Made by a program: the position numbers and the translations under genes. This document shows, one piece after another, positions 1-9,780 of a stretch of 64,000 nucleotides of DNA. Position 1 is the first letter of the stretch, and each line of letters begins with the position of its first letter. This DNA comes from Cylindrotheca closterium. Its lineage: Eukaryota; Bacillariophyta; Bacillariophyceae; Bacillariales; Bacillariaceae. A model generated the notes under the pieces. The model ran no database searches and was not told where the DNA came from. It saw nothing but the letters and a program-made list of their open reading frames with translations. The DNA lies in the NCBI GenBank assembly GCA_933822405.4, contig CAKOGP040001736.1:353829-417828 (forward strand), given 5' to 3'.

Positions 1-189
1 ATGCAGGAGCGGCCTGAAATGGCAGGCTTGCTGGGAATGTCCTCAGCGATGTCGTATAGATTGCCTATCAAGGATGACGGAAGCTGACTTGCCGGTGACA
101 GACTCTGCGCAATGCAGAGCTTGGGCTTCGCTGAAAACGAGCCTGCCTAAAGATTCATTTCATTCGTGGACGTTCCGTTGAAATGGGTG

Positions 190-290
190 AACTTCGTCGG
201 ACACTTCGTCGGACCGACGAAACTTCGTCGGATCCGACGAAACTTCGTCGGACCCGACGAAACTTCGTCGGACCCGACGAAACTTGGTCG
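190..290. repeat. 20-bp palindromic tandem array 1
   Basis: The core AACTTCGTCGG recurs at 190, 221, 241 and 261, with a degenerate copy at 281, so the last copies are spaced exactly 20 bp. Each unit contains TTCGTCGG facing CCGACGAA, so a transcript or single strand could fold into successive hairpins. Confidence 0.85.
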
Positions 291-561
291 CATTAGAAAC
301 AGGGTAGATTATTTTTAAACCTCTTGATCGGATTAATCCTAAATCTATTACTCAACTGAGTACAATTCGTGGTTGACGTTTGAATTTCTGAAAGCATGCA
401 ACATGTCTGTAGCAGGTGGTATTAAAATACCGTTTTTTGCCGTTGTTGCTTGTCATTCTTCTTGGACCAGCTTGCGTGCAACGGTATGCCAACCATAGAA
501 TTCATTTAGAATTTTACACGAGCTCCGAAACCAGTTTCGTCCATTTTGTCCATTTCGACGA

Positions 562-650
562 AGAATAGTCGGACTCCGACGAGAATAGTCGGACTCCGAC
601 GAGAATAGTCGGACTCCGACGAGAATAGTCGGACTCGACGAAGGGTCGAC
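562..650. repeat. 20-bp palindromic tandem array 2
   Basis: GAATAGTCGG recurs at 563, 583, 603 and 623, an exact 20-bp period. Each unit holds the near-perfect palindrome GTCGGACTCCGAC. It shares the GTCGGA/CCGACGA core and the period with array 1, about 270 bp away, so the two probably come from one ancestral repeat. Confidence 0.85.
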
Positions 651-771
651 TATTTTCGTCCATTTGGACGAAGGTTCAACGGTTCGGAAGCATTTAAAAA
701 AGGCACGCACGCCGAGTAGTTTTGAAAAGAAAGACGCGCCAGTCAACCAAACTTGTGTAAAAAATTGAAGA

Positions 772-1026
772 CTATGCTATTCCCATCATTTTGTCCGAAC
801 GACACCCCCGAAAAGCTGACTCGGCGCGTGTAGGTCCAGTTACAGGCCGCTCCAGAGGAACAGTGTTTACGGCGGGAATCGCGTCATCCTGACAAAACTC
901 CTTAAAAATTCTTTTGAAAGAACAGAGCGATTGATAGTAGGCCTTGGCAGCCTGAGGGAGATCACCAGAGTGGTAAAGTGTCACAGCTTGATTGTTCAGG
1001 TTAATGGTGTTGTGTAAAGAGATCAT
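772..1026 (-). pseudogene. Truncated TPR-like gene, N-terminal part only
   Basis: The 84-residue frame opens like the intact paralog at 3399-4088: a LNNQAV helix, then QAAKAY and a FKRIFKE helix, a pattern of paired amphipathic helices resembling a TPR unit. Similarity ends after about 45 residues, and the conserved C-terminal half (NLAQIELEKGL region) is absent downstream. It is therefore read as a 3'-truncated copy rather than a short gene. It lies on the same strand as two relatives, the first of three tandem copies. TPR assignment is inferred from pattern, not a profile search. Confidence 0.6.
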
Positions 1027-1947
1027 GTTGATAAGATTCTGCGAATTTTGTGGATTTGGCAGAGTTGAGGAAGTTGTGAGTCAAAAAATTATGGAATGAA
1101 CGCCAGAGAAAATTAAAATGCTGCATTTTCTTTTCTAAAATACCGTGTGGAATAAACCCGAAGATGGGCTTATTCTGGCTTGTGAGTGACTGCATATTGC
1201 TTCTGCTCAAAACCTACCGCGGGGAGCAGAAAATCAAGGTTACGTAGATATTTCATGATACAGTACACGTGTACAGTGTATGTGCACATTGTACTTAGGG
1301 CGGAACATTCATTTTGTTTTTACCAACATTCTGGAAGGGCTGTTTTACCGCGAAACTTCGTCAGTTTTTTCGCGATCGATTGCGGTCACTCACACAATTT
1401 TTAAAAAAGTAGCGCGTGAAAACAAAAGTGTGCTTTCATCGTCGTCTGATCGCGCCCGTCCTATTACCCCTCGATTTCGGACTTGCAAGTTGAAAGTTGC
1501 CTCGCCTACGATCGTTTCTTTTTTCTTTACTTCAGTGTGATGACACAAGTTGTACAGAATGATCATAAGCTGGTGATAAGATGATAACCGAGTTTTCCAT
1601 ACGCTGCTTCCTGAACTTGAGTTCCAGTCTATGACAAAACAAAACATGATTGGAGTACTAGGTTGCTCTTTTTGTGTATGAAAGTCTGCTAATCTTCATG
1701 GTGTACCTGATGACTCGCTCCTCCGGTCTCCGGATCTCCGTGCTCCTGGTGGTGATTCATTCCTTGTTGGGGCGCGTTTGAATGCGGTCAGTTAACAGTC
1801 ATACCGGTATAAAAGTCTGTCCATAACTTGCACCCGCAAGCAACAAAAACATAGGTACGCATCAGCAGGGCTAAACAATCACACAAGCATACATGCGAAG
1901 AGGCATTCTTTATTTATATTATACAGATTTTAGCTAAAGGGTATCGT
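1027..1947. other. Intergenic, no gene seen
   Basis: Sequence just upstream of the truncated TPR-like copy resembles that upstream of the next copy (GATCATG followed by an ATTTTGCGAA-like stretch), suggesting promoter and gene were duplicated together. A TACCGGTA palindrome sits at 1802-1809. Overlapping small frames near 1186-1650 show no protein character. Confidence 0.5.
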
Positions 1948-2623
1948 TTAGGCAGCTGGTGACACAGTCACGCCTTCTGTTGAGAGAGTATTTGATAGCA
2001 TGCATTGGAATTCATGCACTGTGAAAATGTGAGGGACGACGGATCGCAGAGATTGCATAGGAAATTTTAGAGCTTGTAGCCTTTTGCATGCTTGTTCCAC
2101 CAGCCCTTTCTCCAACTCGATTTGAGCCAAGTTATTGCTAGCAGCCATTGCAATAAGCGATGCGGTGTTGTTGGAATATGCATCAACATGCTGCCCAATG
2201 AGCTGAAGACTTGTTTCGTATAGCATAGCTGCTCGACGATCTAGGTTTGCTGAGGTTCCGGTCTTGATAGCAGTGTTGAAGACAACTCCGGCACAATAGA
2301 TCGCCATCTTTTCGGGTATCACATCCTGAAACGATGATGGTGTTTCTTGAAACATCAGTGCGCTTTGATAAATAAAAGACTCGTTTTGTGTGGATGCATC
2401 ACAATGAGCAGCTTTCGGTACAGTGACGTGCAGGCATTCGTGTTGCGGCACAATTTTAGCGGTTGCAATCACGTCATTTTGATAACACTCCTTCAAAAGT
2501 CGGTTGAAAACACGAAGCGACTGACTCATCGTAGGCTTTGGCAGCTTGAGGAAGCTCATCCAATTGGTAAATAAGTGCCACGGCTCGATTGTTCAGCTGC
2601 AAGATATCTTGGAGAGAGATCAT
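1948..2623 (-). pseudogene. TPR-like paralog with a 4-nt frameshift
   Basis: A start at 2623 opens a frame reading MISLQDILQLNNRAV and then QAAKAYDES, matching the N-terminus of the intact copy at 3399-4088. It then runs into a stop. The rest of the protein (LLKECYQND through NLAQIELEKGL to the shared VSPAA end) continues in another frame. The break is a tandem GACT duplication at 2519-2526 (plus strand); removing one GACT would restore the frame. The 203-residue downstream frame alone is therefore not a natural product. Either a recent pseudogene or a sequencing/assembly slip. Confidence 0.75.
2519..2526 (-). other. GACTGACT duplication that breaks the TPR-like gene
   Basis: The four-base unit GACT is present twice in a row exactly where the two halves of the gene change frame. 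The intact paralog shows a continuous frame through this point. Confidence 0.7.
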
Positions 2624-3398
2624 GATTGGAAATTTTGCGAATATTTTGAACTCGGTGGATCTATCCGAATATCTCGACTTTTGTAATGTTGCGGGTTGAA
2701 TGTTTCTTGATCAATCATCATTGCATATAGTTGGTTGACTTTGGTGGTACAAAGGATGTGTTTCTTCTGCTCAAATCCGCCTCCGTGAACGAGATAGAAA
2801 TATGTAGCAGTGCTATTTCTCCCGTGTGTATAAAATAGGATCATTCATATACAATTAAAAAATAATAGTATATAATATATATATAAAATAACAACATTGT
2901 GAAAATTTTGAAACCATCGTTCCATTTCTGATGCATTTTCGTGACAAGGAATAGTTTGTTTGTTCTGCTCAAGCAAGGTAGAAAAGGGGTGTTTAACAAA
3001 CAAATTCAAAATGGAGAGATGTTGATCCAATTAGCTCCGATGTGTTGGAGCCGAGCGTTTGTGCACCGGTTTTCTACAACCACAATCTTCACTGGGGTCA
3101 AGGGTAGTGTACGTGTAACAGGTGTACGTGTGCTCTGCATGGTTTTCCAAAATATGTAAATATCATATCAATCACGGCTATCATATAATATCAGTTCACG
3201 TACTGTACGTGTACCACCACAACAGTTCCGAAAAAATCGTCAAAGCGAGATATTTTGTTTTGATTTTATTTTATGATATATAAAATAAAAATAAAATTGC
3301 TGGCGTACGGTACCGGTACACGTGTACCGCTGGTACCTACTATTACGCTCAAGTGTTGTTGTGCCGAGCCAATATTCTACAAGAGCTAGATTGAATAT
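2624..3398. other. Intergenic between TPR-like copies, AT-rich
   Basis: No gene seen. AT-rich tracts lie at about 2845-2900 and 3240-3300. A cluster of overlapping GTAC, ACGTGT and TACCGGTA palindromes lies at about 3185-3345. Confidence 0.5.
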
Positions 3399-4088
3399 TT
3401 AGGCTGCTGGTGACGCAGTCACGCTTTCTGCCGATAGAGTATTTGATAGCATGCCTTGAAATTCGTCCATTGTGAAAATGCGAGTGACTATGTGTTGCAG
3501 AGACTGAATAAGGATCTTTAGAAATTGCAGCCTTCTGCATGCTTGGCACACCAGCCCTTTCTCCAACTCAATTTGAGCCAAGTTGTTGCTGGCGGCCATT
3601 GCAATAAGTGAGACGGTGCTGTTGGAACCTGCAGGAATATGCTGCCCAAGAACGAGCTGAAGACTTGCTTCGTATAGCTTCGCTGCTCGATCTAGGGATG
3701 CTGAGCTCCCGGTCTTGATTGCTTGTCGATGATGCAGAATAGCGGTGTTGAATACAACTCCTGCACAGTAGATCGTCATAGCTTGGGTGTTGTGCAAATA
3801 TGATTGCGTCTCTTGCAATATCAATGCGCTTTGGTACACAAATGGCTCGTCATCGCTTTGTGTCGAGACGTCACGCTGGGCATTTGTTGGAGCAGCGGTA
3901 TGGAAGCATTCGTATTGCGTCACCGTGCTGAGGGCAATGCCTTGATTATGGTGGTAGCACTCCTTCAATAGTCGCTTGAAAAAAGAGAGCGACTCATGGT
4001 AGGCCTTGGCAGCCTGAGCGAGATTGTCGGAATGGTGAAGTACCACTGCTTGATTGTTCAGCTGCAACGTGTCTTGTAGAGAAGCCAT
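3399..4088 (-). CDS. Small TPR-like protein, intact copy
   Basis: A 229-residue soluble protein without signal peptide or membrane segment. Residues about 8-50 form two amphipathic helices (LNNQAV, QAAKAYHESL, FKRLLKEC) of the TPR/MIT type. The C-terminal half contains DRAAKLYEASLQ and NNLAQIELEKGLVCQACRRL, a second TPR-like pair ending in VTASPAA. It is the only undamaged member of a three-gene tandem set on this strand, directly upstream of, and divergent from, the STAND NTPase array. The helical-hairpin fold suggests a protein-interaction role, perhaps with the neighbouring TPR-ended NTPases, but no partner can be shown from sequence. The start is the first ATG and aligns with both damaged relatives. 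Confidence 0.75.
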   Translation of the reverse strand: MASLQDTLQLNNQAVVLHHSDNLAQAAKAYHESLSFFKRLLKECYHHNQGIALSTVTQYECFHTAAPTNAQRDVSTQSDDEPFVYQSALILQETQSYLHNTQAMTIYCAGVVFNTAILHHRQAIKTGSSASLDRAAKLYEASLQLVLGQHIPAGSNSTVSLIAMAASNNLAQIELEKGLVCQACRRLQFLKILIQSLQHIVTRIFTMDEFQGMLSNTLSAESVTASPAA

Positions 4089-5705
4089 GATATTGAAATT
4101 ATATGAAATTTGTGAAGCTTTGGGTTTAACAGTTTTGTTGCAAATTAAAAATGCGCCAGTGATCGGTGTGCAGTATTGCGTACCAGGTACTTCAAACCCA
4201 ATGTCACCATTTTGAATTTCTCTTCTCGCTTGTCAACGGAACTAATGGAAAATATGGTGACGATCTTGTGCAACGCTATTTAAAAAAATAAAAAATATAC
4301 ACGTAGTGTCGATTGCGGGGCAATTTGGTTCCCAATATCATCTGGAAGGGCGCTTCTATCTACCTAAAGGCCCATAAACAGTCGCGCCAAGGTCTCGTAA
4401 TTGTTTCGCAAAAAAGATACGAAGCAAGCCACCATCAGATCAAAATCTCGCTCAAGCTCAGAGGCAGCCAAGACGCTTGTGGATTCGGAGAACCCTTGTG
4501 CCCTTCGCCATCCAATGTATGACCAACATTCGCCAGAAAAAGAAACCACATCAGAACTTGCGTACGTCATCGCGATACACCCCATAAGCCAAGAGTGATT
4601 CTGAAATGCTTTCGATAAAAGAGCAATTAGCTTCCGATTGTAAATAGCAAGGAAACCTATCATTCAAGTTATTTTTCGATTTTAACTATTCTTGGTGTCT
4701 AGTTCGGTGCTGAAGATGCTGCGGATTATACATACCGCAGCATTGAACACTAATAATGTACTCACCAAAACAGCATGGATTCAGGCTTACTTTCTATATA
4801 CTATCTACTCGTAGACCTGAATAGTCAGGCGCGGTATTTGATAAAGTTCCATTTGATTGTGATTGTTCCCGTCATTTGTTGTTGTAATTCTTCATTGTTT
4901 TTCCGATCTGGCAATGAGTGTCATTATGGCACGATGTACACTATTAGAATGAATAGATGATTCGTTGTTCTAATTCCGATGGACGATGTAGTGGTGGTGA
5001 TGATCTAGGAGTCGCTTGAGACTGCAATTCGCCAGACCACTGGAAAATTCCATGGATGATGTCTCTTCCGTGGGAACTTTCTTAGTGTTCAATGCTGCGG
5101 CATGTATTTTATCGCTTCTTGTGGCGTAGTATCAGTGGCAAAAGCATAGTGAGGAGGGGTGCGTGTTCCTTGTTGACTTTGTTGCTCCCAGCACATCGTC
5201 TCAACTACTTTGGGTGTTTGGATCATTCCACGACGCCATCAGGATGGATATAGTTGAGTAGATGATTATGAATATCTGGTCATTCTAATGGTTGTCGATT
5301 CAATAGCCTCGTAATTGCGGCTTTGTCAGTACGATACAGTAAGTGCTACTGTAGCTCTTGCGCCTCCCTTCACATGGGACCTTCATCATTCGTGCGAAAA
5401 AGAACGTTTCTGATGACTGTCAGAACAAGCCTGTCATGATAAAAAATGTCTGATTCTACGAAAAGTCAGGTATTAATAGAACATTTCCGTCTTTCTTCAT
5501 CCCACTTGAATACCGCGCCAACCGTCATCCCTTAGAACAAAACCACTATAGAACTTTCCCTTGTCATCTTTTACATGATTCGCAAACGGTGGAGTCATCG
5601 TTCCCGTTCATATGGGGTACGCATTTGTTGGAAATGCAAAGGTTTTGCACAAGGAAGAGTTTCACAAAATCGCAAGAGCAAGCACAATAATTCAGAAACG
5701 AAAAG
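4089..5705. other. Intergenic between divergent TPR-like and STAND genes
   Basis: About 1.6 kb with no recognisable gene. A 99-residue minus frame at 4364-4663 has no paralog in the window and no family signature. The stretch must contain the promoters of two divergent genes, but no clear element was identified. Confidence 0.45.
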
Positions 5706-8700
5706 ATGCCACCGAATAGCAACCTTTTAGAAGAATCCTCCTTTGTGAATAGTAGCAGCGAATCCGTTGTCACACCAACCAAGACAGTTGCTTCTACTTC
5801 GAATACAGTTGCTTCTAGTGGCGGCGGCAGCTATTCGGTTTCCAGCTCGAACATTAAAACTTCGGAATTACGAAAACCAAAAGTCACTGAAAGAAGAACC
5901 TTCTCGTATCGCATCCAATCGAGAGAGTCCAGCAAACCATCACTGGATTGTGAGTCTATCCCATTGGTAGGAAGAGAGAATGAAGTATCCATGCTCAAGG
6001 CCTGCTTCACACGCATTACGGTGGAAGCACCTGAGAAAAAACAAAAGGAGCTTGTGCTCATCGAAGGGCAAAGTGGAACTGGCAAATCCAGCGTAGCAGT
6101 GACCCTCGAAGACGAGGTATCGAAACTTGCCAACGGAGCCTTTGTAAAAGGCAAATTTGACATGAATGCAAGCGGTGAGCCTTACTCTGGTATATCCAAG
6201 GCTTTTGGTAGTCTCTGTCAGAAGATGAAAGGAGTTCCGCCACAAGTACTTAGCGCTGTCCAAGCAGTCATCAGCGAGCAGCTTGGCAGTGAGGTCGACC
6301 TACTGGTACATCTCATTCCTGAGATGAAAGATCTTATTCCTGATAGTTCCAATGAGCCCACAGTCGTGGACATCGGCGAAGATGAAGTTGAAAGCAAACT
6401 CGAGCGCTTGCGATTTGCTTTCCGTGTTCTTACAAGAGCCTTCAGTTCTGCTTTCTCGCCGCTGATAATCTTTCTTGATGATCTCCAGTGGGCGGATGTT
6501 TCTTCGCTTCAAGTCCTGGATTTCTTGATATCTGACACTCAAAACGAACATGCTATAATGTTCATTGGCTGCTATAGATCCGAAGAAGTTGATGAAAATA
6601 GTTTGCTCCATAACAAGATGGTGGGACTTCGAGAGATGTCTTCCAGATACAAGTTCCACCTAACGGAGATTGCAGTTGGTAACTTTGGTATCGACGGAAT
6701 TGAACAGGTCATTGAAGCCCTGTTGCCAACTTCCAACAGAGATGCAGCGAATGGGCTCGCTGCGATCTGCCTGAAGCGGACACTCGGAAATCCTTTTTTT
6801 GTTTTAGAATTTCTAAAGATGCTCCATCAAGAAGGTCTCCTAGAATACGATGCAGCTTCCAACACGTGGGATTGGAATCTGGGCAAGATTGATGAAGCGA
6901 CCATGTCCACTGCAAATGTGGTCGACATGCTTCAAAATCGTATTGCAAATCTTCCCCATCAAGTGCAGGCACTCCTTCAGTGTGCTGCATACCTTGGATC
7001 TTCCTTCTCCGAGTCAACAATCGATCTCGTCTGGTCAGCATTTGGAAGGAGGCTGGTGGAAAGCAGAATCGAGCGCACGTCAGCTCTACTCAATGTGATC
7101 GTCGTGGAAGAGATCATGGAGATATGTGGAGATAATCAGTTCAAATGGGTTCATGACAAATTGCAAGAAGCCGCTCTTTCCCTAACCGGGAAACGTCGGG
7201 AGTCATTTCAGTTGGATATTGGAAGGACATTGTACTATGGCTTGGATAAGCAACGAGTGGAAGATGAGCTGTTCACAATCGTGGACCTGATCAACAATGG
7301 CAATATATTGAAGCTGCCCGAGTTTGCAGTTGCCAACTTGAGAGCCGCGGAGAAGGCTCGGGACTTGGCGTCCTTTCAATCTGCATCTAGCTACATTGCT
7401 CACGGTATCAGCCTGCTAGGCGACGACAAATGGTCCGCCACTCGCTCTGTAACTTTGAAACTCTATACCATGGGAGCCGAAATGGAGGTAATGTTGGGCA
7501 ACGTTGACGCATCTAACCGTTACAGTAACGAGGTCTTGCAGCAAAAAGATCTTACGATTATGGAAAAGCTACCATTGAAAATGGCGAAGGCTATGACTAT
7601 TGGCTCTACTGATTTAAAATTTGACCAATCTGTGAAATACTACATGCGACTACTAGATAAGCTTGGTTGCAGAGTTGCATGGACGCGAAAACTTGTACCG
7701 GTGCAAGCAATCATGAAGCTCATGCGGGTTATCAAGAGAGTAAAAGCTACTCCTCAAAGCTTCTACGACAAGATGGTTCCCATTGAGGACCCACGACAAA
7801 AAGCGATTGCATCTGTCTTCTCCAAACTTGTGTACTATGCCTACATGGCAGGGGACATGTTGCTGCTCGTTTTGGGCACATCTACACTTGTAGAAATGAC
7901 ACTCGACCATGGATTGAATGAATACTCCGCCAAGAGCTTCAGCTCATTGGGAAGTGCAATCATCATCTCATCCGAAGATTACGAGACAGCGGCTAAATTC
8001 AATGTGATTGCCCTCAACATGTTGAAGAAGTTCCGAGGCATGCACAAGAGTGAGACGGTGAGTCAAGTCAATTCTTTGGATGTGGCTGGTATAAATGTCT
8101 TCCTTCTCTAACTTATTTGTCGTAGACATTTCTCATCTATGGTCCTGTGCTCTCATGGGTGAAACCTTACCATGAGCTAATTCCACCAATGCGAGAAGCC
8201 ATCACTGAGGGTCTCAGATCTGGTGACACCGAATATGCTATCTGGAATTTGATTTCGAGCAAAGTTTTGATCAAATTCGTAATGGGGAAACCTATCGGCC
8301 CCATTCTGAACGAGTGCAGTGATACCCTACTGCAATGTGAAGATGCTGCTCAAACACTCACGTAAGCAGCCCAAGGAATTCTTTCTCCCTGCATCCTCCA
8401 AGGATCCTGCTTTCTCACACTTGACTGCTTGGTTTATTTAGTGCAAATATAGTACAGATGTTTTGGCAAATGATGAAAAATCTTCACGATCCCTCATCAT
8501 CTAACCCCGCCGAGCTTGAAGGAGACATTTTCAGCGCTTCCAAGGACGAGGGAACCAACAACGTCCATCTTGCCAATATCAGCTTTGCACAAGGTGAATT
8601 GGCCTTGTTCAACGGCGACTATGAGACTGCAGCACGGAGAGCACTAAAAATTGGCGATGAGTTCGGCAAGCTCATGCCAGCCTTCCTGCTAAACATGGTC

Positions 8701-9176
8701 GAAGTCTTTCATCGAGCCGTGGTGAGTATCTCTTTCCGCATCAACTCCGTTGTGGATACGTTTCCTTGAATCACTCTCACATGTCATTCGTTTACCAGCC
8801 ACTCTACGCAGCCGCTCGCATGACCAGAAAGAGAAAGTACAGAGTGGAAGCCAAGCGCCTCTTGAAGAAAATTGGAAAATGGGCCAAAGGCGGAAACGCC
8901 AATGTCCAATACTACTTCTTGTTCCTGACAGCCGAGCAATTGGCTTTGGACAAGAAGTATGATCTGGCACAACAGAAGTACGAGCAAGCTGTCGAAGCGG
9001 CAACGGCCGCACGCCACTTGCATCATATGGGACTGATTAATGAGAGGTATGCGGACTTCCTCCTGGAGATTCGTTCCGCAAGTGAAGATTCGAAAGAACG
9101 GCTAATGCGAGCAATTCAATGCTACAAGAGATGGGGATCTGCAAGGAAAGTAACAGAGTTAGAATCCAGGCTGTAG
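5706..9176 (+). CDS. STAND P-loop NTPase with helical-repeat C-terminus, four exons
   Basis: Exons 5706-8057, 8126-8361, 8442-8721 and 8799-9176 join in frame to 1081 residues. Introns of 68, 80 and 77 nt all have GTGAGT or GTAAGC donors and AG acceptors. After a disordered Ser-rich N-terminus comes an AAA_16-like ATPase: VGRE near residue 88, Walker A GQSGTGKSS at 121-129, Walker B LIIFLDDLQWAD at 253-264. The motif WVHDKLQEAA at about 481-490 is typical of the COG3899/MalT-like STAND ATPases. The remainder is helical and TPR-like, ending in a hairpin (RYADFLLEI, YKRWGSARKV). STAND proteins act as ligand-gated nucleotide switches; the ligand here is unknown. This is the most diverged of the copies and the only one with introns. 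Confidence 0.9.
8058..8125 (+). other. Intron 1 of the first STAND gene
   Basis: A 68-nt GTGAGT...GTAG intron, phase 0. Reading through it gives an early stop; removing it joins HKSET to TFLIYG in frame. Confidence 0.85.
8362..8441 (+). other. Intron 2 of the first STAND gene
   Basis: An 80-nt GTAAGC...TTTAG intron, phase 2, joining QTLT to ANIVQMFW. Other nearby AGs do not keep the frame. Confidence 0.8.
8722..8798 (+). other. Intron 3 of the first STAND gene
   Basis: A 77-nt GTGAGT...ACCAG intron, phase 0, joining EVFHRAV to PLYAAARM. Confidence 0.85.
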
Positions 9177-9780
9177 ATGCATACATTTTACATGAAGTTT
9201 TGAGATTGATATTTCGATTACCTACTCTGAGGCCTCATGGGATGCCGGCTATCGTATCGTATCTGTTGTAGTTCCATCATCACACAGGAGAGGTTCGGGT
9301 GGGTTGATCACACAACCCCCAAAATCTACAGTAATAAGGACCAGAGAAGTTCTGCAATCGGGATGATATTTCAAATGATGACTCTCCACATGAGCGAATC
9401 CTCGAGGATATGTCCCAGAGCGGTAATGGAATTCATAAAGAAATCGGGAAGAGCCACTTCCGCCGTTGTTCGTTCGCTCCAAATTCTTGCCTCAAATGTC
9501 TGAACGTAAATGTTCAAATCCGGCCCAAGCTTTTGTTTCCACAGGGATAGACACCTTTTGGCCCATTCACTAGCGGAGAACACGGAAGCGAAGTTGTTGA
9601 AATCGATCTTCCGAAAAACAATTAGAATTTGCTATGTGAATCTTACGTGGTCAGTACCACGAACAACTTGGGAAGATAAAATAGATATCCTTGCCTTCTT
9701 TCCACGAACATTCGAGCTCAGCGAAGATTAATACTTCTTTGTCATATTATTTTCTTGACCATTTTTTTCTTCACACCGAA
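9177..9780. other. Intergenic between STAND copies 1 and 2
   Basis: No gene seen. It must carry the 3' end of copy 1 and the promoter of copy 2. It does not resemble the upstream regions of copies 3 and 4. Confidence 0.5.

Larger units (their letters stand above)
1..771. other. Non-coding left edge holding two short palindromic arrays
   Basis: No reading frame here looks like a protein. The stretch holds two 20-bp-period arrays, listed separately, and plain AT-rich sequence between them. Small frames that cross the second array are low-complexity products of the repeat. Confidence 0.6.

Noticed and set aside
453..746. 97-residue minus frame over array 2
   Set aside because: Its repeated Ser/Asp pattern is the translation of the 20-bp repeat, not a protein.
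4364..4663. 99-residue minus frame in the 4-5.7 kb intergenic
   Set aside because: Ordinary composition but no paralog, motif or signal; cannot be told from chance.
9691..9780. Upstream ATG extending STAND copy 2 by 30 residues
   Set aside because: The extension is absent from all other copies, while the ATG at 9781 aligns with their starts.
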